Source: Neobacillus muris
GTDB lineage: Bacteria > Bacillota > Bacilli > Bacillales > Cytobacillaceae
Direction: 5' to 3'
Length of the DNA: 64,000 nt
Assembly (NCBI RefSeq): GCF_943193175.1
Contig: NZ_CALPDF010000004.1
Coordinates: 1-64,000, forward strand
In this document: positions 26,190-35,787 of the stretch, piece after piece
Position numbering within the stretch: the first letter of the stretch is position 1
Layout of the letters: every line of letters starts with the position of its first letter
Position numbers and translations under genes: made by a program
Notes under the pieces: model-generated
The model's input: the letters and a program-made list of their open reading frames with translations, nothing else
Told to the model about the DNA's origin: nothing
Database searches by the model: none

Positions 26190-26360
26190 TGGCTATTCGA
26201 CAGTTTGGGTGAATTATCCGACAGTAAAAGTCGTTTACGACAGTTACAGTGGTTTATCCAACAGTTAATGAAGTTTATCCGACTGTAAAATACGCTTATC
26301 CGACAGTTAATGAGGTTTATCCGACTGTAAAATACGCTTATCCGACAGTTAGTTTCACTT
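26190..26360. repeat. degenerate tandem repeat TATCCGACAGTTAATG
   Basis: Right after the R2lox stop comes a run of 20- to 22-base units of the type TATCCGACAGTTAATGAGGT. The clearest part is two 42-base copies, 26263-26304 and 26305-26346, differing at one base, plus a partial third. Earlier units are more diverged. There is no open frame through it. Similar CGACAGTT strings occur between genes in several Bacillaceae (from memory). It could form alternating structures in RNA. Confidence 0.7.
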
Positions 26361-27003
26361 AGCCGATAACTTGTATAAAAGGGTGCCTAAAACTTTAGGA
26401 CACCCTCCAATCATGTTTATATGGAAAAACTTTTTTAGCGAAACACCAAACCGGTATTTGGTGACAGTTGAATATTCTTCTCCCTCGTTTAAGATGACAG
26501 AAGGAAAATCAGAATGATGGACGGCATCGGGAAGGCACTGGGTCTCCAAGCAAATTCCCAAATGCTTTTTCAGTTGAATTCCCCTTACCTCTCCCTTTTC
26601 CCCTAAAGAATTGCCTGAATAAACGGCCACTCCAGCCTCATCGGTTTCCACTGTTAATGTTCTTCCGCTTTCAGGATCAGATAACACAATTTCAGCATCA
26701 TGATTGGTTTTTTACAAAAACGGATGGTCATAACCATTCCCCACAAGCTGATTTCGCGGGTGGCTGGATGTCACACCTGTTTGAATGAGCCGGCCCGTCC
26801 TAAAATCAAAAGGAGTTTCATCAACATCCAAAAGTGTTCCGGTAGGCAAAAGCTCATCATTCAACTCCAAAAATTGGTCGCTTTTGATTGTTAACGAATG
26901 ATTTAAAATATATTGAGATTTCTATTCCATTATCGTTTGCCAATGTGTAGGAATAAACCGATTTTTAATCTATTTGTCCAAATTTTTCTTGAATGGCCTT
27001 CAT
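26355..27003 (-). pseudogene. galM-like aldose 1-epimerase, decayed
   Basis: Pieces of an aldose 1-epimerase remain in order. MKAIQEKFGQID starts at 27003 with a ribosome binding site (GGAAGATCGAT). After a stop and frame change comes KSVYSYTLANDNGIEISI. A deletion of roughly 170 codons follows, then the C-terminal third (LPTGTLLDVDETPFDFR, NQLVGNGYDHPFL), broken by an in-frame TAA near 26712, and an intact tail containing LETQCLPDAVHH. It begins 17 bases after the acetylxylan esterase stop, so it was once the last gene of the uxuA-aguA-GH2-axe2 unit. Mutarotase is dispensable, which fits gradual loss. Confidence 0.82.
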
Positions 27004-27020
27004 ATCGATCTTCCTTTCCT

Positions 27021-27683
27021 TCAGTCCTTTAATCGCTCCCAATTAAAGCCGATTGCATTTAAAAATGACTTTGCCAGTATCATATGGCCTGCAGTGGATG
27101 GGTGCACACGGTCCCAAGCCAGCGCAGCAGGATAAAGATGGTTTAATATATGTTTGAATGCCGATTGAGTATCCACCACTGGACTATTAGTTTCTTCAGC
27201 AATCTTCCTGACAATCTGGCCATATTGATCCATTGTCCGGCGCATTGGATCCTGCTCGTTGCTTTCTAAATAAAACGGAGTCATGAGGACAAGTCCCTTG
27301 ACGAAAGGCTTGGTCTCAGTAACCAGCTTTCGAAGCGTTTCCTCGTATTCCTCCAAGTAAACATGCTTTTCTTTAATGAAGGGGATATCATATTGACGCC
27401 ATACATCATTGATCCCAATCATGATTGACAGCCAATCGGGCTTTTGGTCAATAACGTCCTCCTGCCATCTTCCCTTTAAATGCCGAACCGTATGGCCGCT
27501 TATCCCCTTATTGACCACCCGGATTCCCAGCTCTGGATAAGCGGCTTGCAAAAAGGCATCGACTAATGACACATATCCTTTTCCCAATCCCCCAAACGAG
27601 CCTTCTCCTTCTGGTTTAGTACGCTCACAATCCGTTATGGAATCACCAATAAATAATAGTTTTTGTCCTTTTTCAATTTGCAT
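27021..27683 (-). CDS. axe2: acetylxylan esterase, SGNH type (Axe2-like)
   Basis: A 220-residue SGNH esterase very like Axe2 of Geobacillus stearothermophilus, which removes acetyl groups from xylo-oligosaccharides. Ser15 in FIGDSITD, Gly/Asn blocks (NKGISGHT; IMIGIND) and Asp191/His194 in WDRVHPS match the known catalytic positions of that enzyme one for one. No signal peptide, so it works in the cytoplasm on imported oligosaccharides. ATG 27683 follows AAAGGAGGCCAAAAA; an open frame further upstream lacks support. It lies 26 bases after the GH2 gene in the same unit. Confidence 0.94.
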   Translation of the reverse strand: MQIEKGQKLLFIGDSITDCERTKPEGEGSFGGLGKGYVSLVDAFLQAAYPELGIRVVNKGISGHTVRHLKGRWQEDVIDQKPDWLSIMIGINDVWRQYDIPFIKEKHVYLEEYEETLRKLVTETKPFVKGLVLMTPFYLESNEQDPMRRTMDQYGQIVRKIAEETNSPVVDTQSAFKHILNHLYPAALAWDRVHPSTAGHMILAKSFLNAIGFNWERLKD

Positions 27684-27709
27684 TTTTTGGCCTCCTTTTG
27701 ATTTTCCAA

Positions 27710-30700
27710 TCATAAATGAGAGTGGCTGACCTCCTGCCGTTTGAAACAAAACCAGCCAAAATCAAAGTTGCTTCCCGGCAGGAAGATAAAGGTCACCTTA
27801 TTCATTCCTGTGATTTTTTCCAATTCGAATACCCGCTCTTCATATCCTTGCGACTGTGTAAATTCGATGATTTGATTGCTGTCACCATTATCATTGCCAA
27901 ATCGGATATGAATGGTATTTTTATCAATCGGCGAACGTCCATAAATCAGCAGTTTTGTTGTTCCTTCACTCGTAAAATCCATCTGTTCAAAATCGAGAGA
28001 AACATTATTTCCAATGCCTTCAACGAAATTCTCTTTAATCGTAAACGTATCCCCATAAATGCGGTCACAATCCGCAGCACTATTTTGTGCAAAGGCCCGG
28101 TTCTGTTTTTCAAATGAAAATCCTTTGATATGGACCTTCTTTTGAAGGACAAAACATATTGACGTGATCCCTTGAAGCCGTTTTGTCAGGCGATAAGTCT
28201 CTTCTTGATAGACATTCCATTGGGATGGTTTCTGATAAATGACATCTGCCAATAATTCACTTCCGTCTTCATCCGGCATCCCTTCCCAAATTTGTAAAGA
28301 ATACTCTTCACTTGATAGGGCAAAAATCGGGATGGTTATCATATCGGAGCCATACGATCCGAAATCAATATCCCGGAATCCAACCTGGGTTTCCCCGTCC
28401 CTCGCAGTTGCAACTCCTCTTTCATTTCCGTTTGTCACTTCACCTTTGCTATAATCATAGAGTCCCGCAGAGATAAAACCATAAGGATCTTTATATGCCG
28501 TACCAAGTCCCTCAACTTTAAATTCCAGTTCAGAAATGAGCTTTGTCTTATCCGTGCCATTTTTGCTCGTACAGCGTACGCGAAAATCGCCATCCCCTAA
28601 AGCAATGACCTTCGCTTCATGCCCGAACGGTTCCACTCTGGCTATTGACGAAGCAATGCCGCCATCCGTCACAACACTCCACTCGACTTCTTGATAGCTC
28701 GTATTCTCAGGCCATAATTTTGCGCGGACCACCATCTCTTGATTTGATTGATTAAACCATTGTCCTGAATCGCTGATAATTTCAATCTTGCGAAGCGGGA
28801 TTTCCTCCATGCTTCCCATCACAACCGGCATGTCCTGATTCTCCATCAGTGCGGAAATTCCTGCCATATCTCCATTCTCTGCCGGAAGTGACTCTAATTC
28901 TATGACCTGACCGTTTAACCCTTTGGAATTTACTTCTATTTTAATCTTTCCAGGCTGCAGGGCCGCTCCAATAATCGCCATCAGCTTGCCGCTGAATAAT
29001 CTTCTGCTCGTCCCTTTATATGGATCATAATCGGTGCTGTCCCCATTATCCAGGCCAAGAAGGCGGCCGGCTCCAGTCACTTGAACCTGCACTCGATTAT
29101 TCGCATTCTCAACTGGATTTCCCTTCTCGTCCACTGTGGTTATTTCGACAAAAATTAAGTCTTTACCATCCGCAATAAGTTTTTCTTTATCGGCAGCCAA
29201 ACGAATTTTCTTCGCATCGCCAAAGGATTTTTTACTATCTGAAGCGATCATTTTGCCCGTTTCATCATAGGCAATGGCTTTTACTTCCCCTTCTTGATAA
29301 GGAATTTGCCACCAGCCGACAAGCTCGGTTCCATGTTCATGGTCGATATCATGGGTGCCAATGGTGACGCCGTTAAACTGCAATTCAATTTTAGGGGCAT
29401 TCGAGCATACCCGTACATCAATCATTTGACCCGGACTAAAATCCCAGAAAGGGAAAATATGCACCATTGGCTTCGTTTTATAATCGGTCCATTCTGCTTG
29501 ATAAATGTAATAGGAATCCTTCTTAAATGTTGCTGTATCAATTTGGCCTAAATAGGCGTTCTTCGTATGATAGGGTGTGGGTTCCCCAATATAATCGAAA
29601 CCCGTCCAGATAAATTGGCCCAGGGAGAAGGGCGTATCCCGATCAGCAATAATGCAGGCCTCTGTTGACTTTGCCCCCCAGCTCGTCGAACTGTTTCCAA
29701 GGGCCGAGCATTGCTCGTCATCATCGGCAAGGATGGATTTATGAAACGGAAAATGATAGATCCCCCTGCTTTGCACCACAGAGGCCGTTTCACTGCCATA
29801 TATCATCCAATCTGGATGTTTCTCATGATGTTTTTGATAGTATTTTTCTGCATAATTGTATCCTGCCACTCTCACGATATCAGCACATTTTTGCGCATTT
29901 TCCCATGGCATATAATTTGATCCGATGGTTACGCTGGCATTTCCTTTCGGATCATACTTCCGGACCTCATTCAGGAGCATGCGTGTAACCTCCTGCCCCC
30001 GTTCATCTGCATGAGTATCATAAATTTCATTCCCGATGCTCCACATCAGTAAACTCGGATGGTTCCGATCGCGCATGACCCAGCTTTTTACATCCTTGGC
30101 GGCCCAGTCTTTAAAAAATCTTGCATAATCATAGGGAGTTTTCGGCCGTTCCCACATATCAAAAGCCTCCGAAATGATAAGAAATCCCATTTCATCCGCA
30201 AGGTCCATCAATTCTTTTGCCGGCATGTTGTGAGCAGTTCTGATCGCGTTGACGCCCATTTCTTTCAATATGGCAAATCTTCTTTTCAAAGCAGTTTTAT
30301 TGAATGCAGACCCTAAGGCACCCAAATCATGATGTTCACAAACCCCATTTAATTTCATCTTCCTGCCATTAAGCGCAAGACCCTCCTGCGGGTCAAGATC
30401 AATGGTACGAAACCCGAGATTCTGGGATATGGTTTCTATTATTTCACCTGTTGCAGCCAGCGTTAATTGTGAAATGATCTGATAAAGATTTGGTTCGTCC
30501 GTGCTCCAAAGATACGGATTTACGATCCATAATGATTGGCTATTCATGCTAAGAGTATTTCCGGCGGTTACCTGCTGTGTTGCATCGGCAATAATCTGCC
30601 CCTTATATAGGACCTTATGGGAAAGCAAAACGTCGGCATGAATGCTAAGCTCTGTGTCCACTTCTACCTGCCAGCTTTCACCTATCTTTTTCGTATTTAT

Positions 30701-31150
30701 ATAAATTCCATTTGTAACAATATGATTCCTGCTTCTCGCCTTTAGCCACACATTGCGATAAATGCCGGCACCCGAGTACCATCTGCTATTTGGGCTTTGA
30801 TGGACCACTTTTACAAGAATTTCATTTTCCCCTTTGATGAGCATATCAGTGATCTCATGTTCAAAGGCGGAATAACCATATTTCCATTCACCTGCAAACT
30901 GCCCATTTACATAAAGGGAGGAATCCATGTAGACTCCGTCAAAATTCAAAAGGATCTGCTCCGCATCTTTTGAATAGGAAAATCTTTTTCGATACCAGCC
31001 GATACTGTTTTCATAAAGATCCAAGGTATTATAGATCAACCAATCGTGGGGCAGATCAACAGGCCCGAATTTTAAATTCTTATAATCTGCCATTTCAAGG
31101 CTGCTTTTGGCAAATTCCCAGCCATCATTAAAAAGGATTTTCTTGTTCAT
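27710..31150 (-). CDS. large GH2 family glycoside hydrolase
   Basis: A 1146-residue GH2 enzyme with the usual order: sugar-binding domain (1-165), immunoglobulin-like domain, TIM barrel with acid/base Glu in MWSIGNE (about 373) and nucleophile Glu in YGSETAS (about 452). Then come a DUF4982-type domain, an Ig/invasin-like domain (about 640-730) and a C-terminal carbohydrate-binding-like beta domain (about 1010-1140). No signal peptide. GH2 includes beta-galactosidases, glucuronidases and xylosidases; activity cannot be set from sequence, but the location suggests trimming side chains of xylan or a related oligosaccharide. Its start overlaps a truncated MATE gene. Confidence 0.85.
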   Translation of the reverse strand: MNKKILFNDGWEFAKSSLEMADYKNLKFGPVDLPHDWLIYNTLDLYENSIGWYRKRFSYSKDAEQILLNFDGVYMDSSLYVNGQFAGEWKYGYSAFEHEITDMLIKGENEILVKVVHQSPNSRWYSGAGIYRNVWLKARSRNHIVTNGIYINTKKIGESWQVEVDTELSIHADVLLSHKVLYKGQIIADATQQVTAGNTLSMNSQSLWIVNPYLWSTDEPNLYQIISQLTLAATGEIIETISQNLGFRTIDLDPQEGLALNGRKMKLNGVCEHHDLGALGSAFNKTALKRRFAILKEMGVNAIRTAHNMPAKELMDLADEMGFLIISEAFDMWERPKTPYDYARFFKDWAAKDVKSWVMRDRNHPSLLMWSIGNEIYDTHADERGQEVTRMLLNEVRKYDPKGNASVTIGSNYMPWENAQKCADIVRVAGYNYAEKYYQKHHEKHPDWMIYGSETASVVQSRGIYHFPFHKSILADDDEQCSALGNSSTSWGAKSTEACIIADRDTPFSLGQFIWTGFDYIGEPTPYHTKNAYLGQIDTATFKKDSYYIYQAEWTDYKTKPMVHIFPFWDFSPGQMIDVRVCSNAPKIELQFNGVTIGTHDIDHEHGTELVGWWQIPYQEGEVKAIAYDETGKMIASDSKKSFGDAKKIRLAADKEKLIADGKDLIFVEITTVDEKGNPVENANNRVQVQVTGAGRLLGLDNGDSTDYDPYKGTSRRLFSGKLMAIIGAALQPGKIKIEVNSKGLNGQVIELESLPAENGDMAGISALMENQDMPVVMGSMEEIPLRKIEIISDSGQWFNQSNQEMVVRAKLWPENTSYQEVEWSVVTDGGIASSIARVEPFGHEAKVIALGDGDFRVRCTSKNGTDKTKLISELEFKVEGLGTAYKDPYGFISAGLYDYSKGEVTNGNERGVATARDGETQVGFRDIDFGSYGSDMITIPIFALSSEEYSLQIWEGMPDEDGSELLADVIYQKPSQWNVYQEETYRLTKRLQGITSICFVLQKKVHIKGFSFEKQNRAFAQNSAADCDRIYGDTFTIKENFVEGIGNNVSLDFEQMDFTSEGTTKLLIYGRSPIDKNTIHIRFGNDNGDSNQIIEFTQSQGYEERVFELEKITGMNKVTFIFLPGSNFDFGWFCFKRQEVSHSHL

Positions 31151-31403
31151 GTATAAGGTATTCTCCCTTCTGCTTTATAAGGACAACAGCAGTGCCTGTC
31201 GTGACAAAATTGAAAATAAGGATACAGAAAAATACAAGTTGGTTTGCCACACCTACCACCGCAACCGCATTATCAGATATATGGGACAACATAATGGTAT
31301 CTGTGCTGTCCATAATAATTTGAAGAAACAATTCGATGAAAATCGGCCAAGTAATGGTAAGAAGCCTCATTTCGGGATTTCCGGATGGATTTGTCTTTTT
31401 CAT
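31128..31403 (-). pseudogene. truncated MATE efflux transporter, N-terminal fragment
   Basis: The first 77 or so codons match the start of a MatE family transporter (MRLLTITWPIFIELFLQIIM, then DTIMLSHISDNAVAVVGVA and TTGTAVV). The family similarity then stops and the frame runs about 14 residues through sequence belonging to the GH2 leader and start. A full MATE protein has about 450 residues, so most of the gene is gone. A plausible reading is that a deletion or insertion joined the MATE start to the GH2 gene. The ATG at 31403 retains AGAGGAGTTACAC upstream, so the fragment may still be translated. Confidence 0.8.
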
Positions 31404-31428
31404 GTGTAACTCCTCTAGTGCATGTTAA

Positions 31429-31550
31429 AAAGGACGCCCCCAAAGGGTCTGACCTCGCCTAACCACTCAATATTTTGCCATCTCGTAACGCGATTAGCGA
31501 ATATTGCAGGTTATTGGGCCTGACACCTTGCCTGGGGACGTCCTCCTTAT
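31429..31550. repeat. imperfect ~120-base palindromic repeat element
   Basis: The ends AGGACGCCCCC and GGGGACGTCCT are complementary with one mismatch. Inner blocks also match in inverted order (GGGTCTGACC with GGCCTGACACC; CTAACC..CAATATT with AATATTGCAGGTTA). The central part CTCGTAACGCGATTAGCG is unpaired or weakly paired. It lies between aguA and the MATE remnant and resembles non-coding palindromic elements seen in many copies in Bacillaceae. It may also terminate aguA transcription. Confidence 0.6.
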
Positions 31551-31558
31551 CGTATCTC

Positions 31559-33661
31559 TTAATAGATTTTTCTATTTAACTCATCCTGAATGCCGGATTT
31601 TCTATAAAAATAGGTATTGATGATGTCACGCCATTCCTTGGCATGCTCAGCCTGTTCTTGTAATCTCTTTAAAATATCCTCGTACCGCTCACCGTCAATC
31701 TTATCCTTTAATTCTGTCCAGTTTTGGACTAACCTTTTAGCTTGTTCCACCCCTTCAAAATGGGTATTGTAAATATGCTGAATGACTGTTTCGCCTGATT
31801 TCAAAACATGCGTATACGGGACATGGTGGAAAAATAGCAGCAATTCATCTGGACATGTTTCCAGCGATTCGTACATCGCTTCATTTTCTTTAAAATATTG
31901 GGATGTATATCCTGTTCCTGTCTTAACTGTCCTATCTACGCCAATCCCATGGCAATCGGCGAAATGATAAGTGCCCCAGACGGAATATTCATAGCCATCG
32001 ACATTCGGGCCATAATGATGATGTGGGTTCACCATCCAGCCTACGCCAAGCGGGGATGTATAATTTTCATAGATCCGCCAAGAATCGAGAAGCATTTGGC
32101 TGACAGTCTCCATTACTGCTTCATCATGCCCAAAAGTCTGCTCAATCCATTCGGACGTGATAGCCTCTGCAGAAAGGTCAGGATTCCAAGTCAACCGGCC
32201 ATATCCATAAAGATTTGCCTGTGCCAATGTATGTCCAGTCCAATTATAGTCATTGCCAATATTCGATACGGCTGCGATTCCGCTAAATTTATTATTAAAT
32301 AAAGAGCCATCAACCACCCGTTTTACTGGGGAACCTTCCCCTTTTGCGTAAGTCTCAAAATCAAGGACTTCCTTCCATTGTGGAACTAAATAACACAAAT
32401 GCCGCTGCTGCCCCGTGTATTCCTGAGCAATTTGAAACTCGAGCATTTGGTTTGTTTTTTCCATCGCCCCAAATAATGGAGAAACGGCTTCACGAACTTG
32501 GAAGTCCATCGGCCCGTTTTTAATTTGTAAAATGACATTGGTATGAAATTGCCCATCCAACGGTTTAAAGTGGTCATATGCTGCTCTTGCCCTGTCAGTA
32601 GAACGGTCACGCCAATCCTGCAAGCAGTTATAGACAAAGCAGCGCCAAATGACGATGCCGCCAAATGGTTCAAGTGCCTCGGCAAGCATATTCGATCCAT
32701 CAGCATGATTACGGTTATAAGTAAACGGTCCTGGACGGTGCTCCGAATCCGCTTTCACCAAGAATCCTCCGAAATCTGGAATATACTGATAAATTTCCTT
32801 CGCCTTAGTTTTCCACCATTCACGCACACTAGGATCAAGCGGGTCAGCTGTCGTCAAATCCCCTAGGGAAATCGGACTCGCATAATTAATGCTTAAGAAT
32901 GTTTTGATTCCATAGGCTCTGAAAATGCCTGCTGTTTCCGCAACTTTCGGAAGGAATTCGCTAGTGATAAGATTTGTCTCCACCTTATGAACGTTTACAT
33001 TATTGATGGAAACTCCATTAATGCCAACAGACGCTAACAGTCTTGCATAGTCCTCAATTCTGTTCCACTCATTTGTAAATTGATTGTCTTTGTAAAAAAT
33101 GGATAGGCCAGCATAGCCGCGTTCAATACTGTTATCCATATTATCCCAATGGTTAATCATCCGCAATTGGTTTTTCGGGTTTTCAAGAATGTCCAGCTTT
33201 TTTATATTCTCTCTATTTTGCAGCAATCTTAATAGATGGAAAGAAGCATATAAAACCCCGGCATCCTTTTTCCCTACAAGGTAAATATGTTTTTGTCCAG
33301 CTTCTTCTACAGCTTTTATGACATAGCCATCATCATTTAGCTGATTAAAATCAACAATGATCCTGCCGCCCAGCGACTCCATTGTCGCTAACACAAGACC
33401 AGATGGGGAGGTGGTTTCAGCAAAAATGTCCGGTTCACTGCCGATCATCGAAGAAATCCCCCGCAATAGCTCTTTTTGTGCCGAATCCATTACCAATGAC
33501 ACTGTTAAAATCTCAAGATTTCCGCACCAATTGCGATATTCCTCAACAAGAGCCGCATCCTCAATCTTGTGATATTGAAGCCAACAGGCGTAACTTTCTT
33601 TATGTTCTGCTCTATGCCTATCAGTTGTGTTCATTAAAGTTCCTTCTGCTAAACTAGTCAT
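31559..33661 (-). CDS. aguA: alpha-glucuronidase GH67
   Basis: A 700-residue GH67 enzyme that removes 4-O-methylglucuronic acid from the non-reducing end of aldouronic acids derived from glucuronoxylan. Family blocks are clear: NHWDNMD (about 169), the catalytic-acid region [12 protein letters not shown] (about 300-311), [20 protein letters not shown] and a C-terminal [14 protein letters not shown] block. No signal peptide; intracellular, as in Geobacillus. ATG 33661 follows GGAGGATGAATC. A second ATG nine codons later (after AGAAGGAACTTTA) is possible. It starts 27 bases after uxuA in the same unit. Confidence 0.95.
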   Translation of the reverse strand: MTSLAEGTLMNTTDRHRAEHKESYACWLQYHKIEDAALVEEYRNWCGNLEILTVSLVMDSAQKELLRGISSMIGSEPDIFAETTSPSGLVLATMESLGGRIIVDFNQLNDDGYVIKAVEEAGQKHIYLVGKKDAGVLYASFHLLRLLQNRENIKKLDILENPKNQLRMINHWDNMDNSIERGYAGLSIFYKDNQFTNEWNRIEDYARLLASVGINGVSINNVNVHKVETNLITSEFLPKVAETAGIFRAYGIKTFLSINYASPISLGDLTTADPLDPSVREWWKTKAKEIYQYIPDFGGFLVKADSEHRPGPFTYNRNHADGSNMLAEALEPFGGIVIWRCFVYNCLQDWRDRSTDRARAAYDHFKPLDGQFHTNVILQIKNGPMDFQVREAVSPLFGAMEKTNQMLEFQIAQEYTGQQRHLCYLVPQWKEVLDFETYAKGEGSPVKRVVDGSLFNNKFSGIAAVSNIGNDYNWTGHTLAQANLYGYGRLTWNPDLSAEAITSEWIEQTFGHDEAVMETVSQMLLDSWRIYENYTSPLGVGWMVNPHHHYGPNVDGYEYSVWGTYHFADCHGIGVDRTVKTGTGYTSQYFKENEAMYESLETCPDELLLFFHHVPYTHVLKSGETVIQHIYNTHFEGVEQAKRLVQNWTELKDKIDGERYEDILKRLQEQAEHAKEWRDIINTYFYRKSGIQDELNRKIY

Positions 33662-33688
33662 GATTCATCCTCCATCAAGCAGATAATA

Positions 33689-34789
33689 TTAAAAAGTTTT
33701 AAGTTCCAGATTGTTACTAGATGTTTTGGCTTTGGATAATTCGAGTGAATCCCAAATTCCCAATAAATACATAATTCCAAGTGCCCGGTCATACAAGCCA
33801 TAACCAGGACGGCATTGTTCATCCCATATATGCCTTCCATGGTCTGGCCTGATATATCCTGTAAATCCGGCTTCATGGTAGGCTGCCATTACCCCAGCCA
33901 CATCAACCGAACCATCCTGCTGCCAGTGGGAGGTTTCGATAAAATCACCATTTTCATAGACTTTCACATTGCGGACATGGGCAAATGGAATCCGCTCGGC
34001 AAATTCCTTCACCATTTCTACTAAATTATTGCCAGGATTGGAACCTAACGATCCAGTACATAGTGTTACACCATTGTATGGGCTTTCAACAAGCTTTAAA
34101 ATCCTTCGTATATTTTCCTGATTGGTCACAATTCGAGGGAGACCAAAAATGGAAAATGGAGGATCATCTGGATGGATAGCCATTTTAATGTCATTTTCTG
34201 CAGCGACAGGAACAATCTCCTTTAAGAAATATTCCAGATTGTTAAATAAATCTTCTTCAGTGACGCCCTTATAGGCTTCAAATAATTTCGAGAGATTTTC
34301 CAAGCGTTCCGGTTCCCAGCCAGGCATTGTATAGTCAGGATTTTTAGCAATTTTATCCACCAATTCCATCGGGTCGATGTTATCAACCTTTGCCTTTTCA
34401 AAGAAAAGGGCTGTTGAACCATCTTCATGTTCCTTATACAAATCCGTTCTCAACCAGTCAAACACAGGCATAAAATTATAGCAGATTACCTTTACTCCAA
34501 CTTTTGCAAGCTTTTCAATAGTCCGTTTATAATTTTCGATGTATTGATCTCTTGTTGGGAGTCCAAGCTTAATATCTTCATGAACATTGACGCTTTCGAC
34601 AACATCAATATTAAATCCATATTGTTCTGCCTGCTGTTTCACCTCAAGAATTTTGTCCATCGGCCATTCTTCCCCAGCCTGCCTATCATGCAGGGCCCAA
34701 ACAATGGTTTCAACCCCGGGAATTTGTTTGATTTGTCTTAAGCTAACAGAGTCATTGCCTTCTCCGTACCATCTAAACCCCATCTTCAT
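33689..34789 (-). CDS. uxuA: mannonate dehydratase
   Basis: A 366-residue enzyme that dehydrates D-mannonate to 2-keto-3-deoxygluconate, the route by which the glucuronic acid freed by AguA enters central metabolism. The start MKMGFRWYGEGND and the metal-site segments (MAIHPDDPP, LCTGSLGSNPGN, HVRNVK, RPDHGR) are typical UxuA. The ATG at 34789 is preferred, with GAGGGAACAGCTG upstream; an ATG 11 codons earlier has no ribosome binding site and adds non-family residues. It is the first gene of uxuA-aguA-GH2-axe2 and carries an XylR-type operator at its promoter. uxuB and kdgK are not in the window. Confidence 0.94.
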   Translation of the reverse strand: MKMGFRWYGEGNDSVSLRQIKQIPGVETIVWALHDRQAGEEWPMDKILEVKQQAEQYGFNIDVVESVNVHEDIKLGLPTRDQYIENYKRTIEKLAKVGVKVICYNFMPVFDWLRTDLYKEHEDGSTALFFEKAKVDNIDPMELVDKIAKNPDYTMPGWEPERLENLSKLFEAYKGVTEEDLFNNLEYFLKEIVPVAAENDIKMAIHPDDPPFSIFGLPRIVTNQENIRRILKLVESPYNGVTLCTGSLGSNPGNNLVEMVKEFAERIPFAHVRNVKVYENGDFIETSHWQQDGSVDVAGVMAAYHEAGFTGYIRPDHGRHIWDEQCRPGYGLYDRALGIMYLLGIWDSLELSKAKTSSNNLELKTF

Positions 34790-34830
34790 CAGCTGTTCCC
34801 TCGCTTTATTAAAATTTATCATCTATCAAA

Positions 34831-34870
34831 ATTATACCACTTTTTATAAGTTTGTTGTCTAAACAAACAA
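34831..34870 (-). promoter_or_regulatory. uxuA promoter with XylR-type operator
   Basis: TATAAT (complement of 34831-34836) has a 19-base-distant TAGACA (34856-34861). Overlapping the -35 is GTTTGTT (34850-34856), five bases, AACAAAC (34862-34868), a perfect inverted repeat matching the other four operators in this cluster. Repression of uxuA-aguA by XylR is inferred. Confidence 0.65.
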
Positions 34871-34949
34871 AGATTTTTTTATTTATATGAGGAGTGCCGG
34901 AAGAAGTTCCTAGAAACGACTTCCAGCGTTTGCCCCATCCTTCATTTTT

Positions 34950-35666
34950 TCAAACTGTTTTCTGCTTTAATCCATCTTCAGGCTTACAAAAATTCTGCTG
35001 GATGTCCTCAAGTAAATCTTTGCTGTTTACCAGAAAAACATACCCGATAAGACTGGCGGCCAAAACAACCAGAAAATCGGTAGTGACTGCTGATAGAAAC
35101 AGCGTAATAATGACAATGCCTATATTTCCAAAAGTCACTTTTCGTTTTTTAAAGCTATAGTAAACCGATAGTTTCCAAAGGTCTTTTGTTCGAAACACAA
35201 AACCGGCGTTGATTAAAAAAGCATTTAACGTTAAGACCAATAACACAATAATGGCTACTAAAAATACAACCGATAATATAAGGTAAAGGATTGAACCTTT
35301 AGAATTGAAGTAATGCAAGTCTACTAAAAGAATAAAAAGGACGGCGAGAAATGGAAGCCAAAATTTAAGAGTGTCCTTAAAGTTTATTTTATATCCGTAA
35401 AAAAAGTCCCTTAACGGAGAAAGTTCCTTTTCACGGATTAATTTCCCAAGTGAATAAAACAATGCCGAGATCGCAGGACCCGTCGGAATAAGAGCCAAAA
35501 AATAGATTGTGAGATTCGAGATGCTTGGCTGTAAAGCCATGAAAAAAAACAAAAATAGGATATTGCTAAAAACAAAATAGATATTCGTCATTAATAGCCC
35601 ATAAATCAGATTGGCTATGCCAAAGAATTTTCCCTCGCCAAACATGTTAGTTTGCTTCATTTCCAT
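34950..35666 (-). CDS. YesL/DUF624 family membrane protein
   Basis: A 238-residue protein with about five to six hydrophobic segments and the family start (FGEGKFFGIANLIYGLLMTN, then LALIPTGPA about residues 58-66 and a FYSFKKRK-like loop). YesL-like proteins are encoded next to LplA/LplB/YtcP-type sugar ABC importers and are thought to assist or regulate them; no mechanism is known. It follows the solute-binding protein by 176 bases that contain a hairpin, so it may receive only read-through transcription. ATG follows GGAAGATGGAA, a weak site. Confidence 0.82.
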   Translation of the reverse strand: MEMKQTNMFGEGKFFGIANLIYGLLMTNIYFVFSNILFLFFFMALQPSISNLTIYFLALIPTGPAISALFYSLGKLIREKELSPLRDFFYGYKINFKDTLKFWLPFLAVLFILLVDLHYFNSKGSILYLILSVVFLVAIIVLLVLTLNAFLINAGFVFRTKDLWKLSVYYSFKKRKVTFGNIGIVIITLFLSAVTTDFLVVLAASLIGYVFLVNSKDLLEDIQQNFCKPEDGLKQKTV

Positions 35667-35787
35667 CTTCCTTTAATCATTTAGTTTTTGTCTTGCATCT
35701 AGATGTATTTAGAACTTTTCTGTATTTTGATTAAAGTTTAGTAGTTATCCAGCTTCATGTAAAGAGCTGGTGCTGCCCGATATGAAA

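Noticed and set aside
26263-26346. Possible CRISPR-like array
   Set aside because: The 42-base units are directly tandem with no unique spacers, and no cas genes are near.
27716-28117. 133-codon plus-strand frame inside the GH2 gene
   Set aside because: It is antisense to conserved GH2 coding sequence and lacks any start signal or family likeness.
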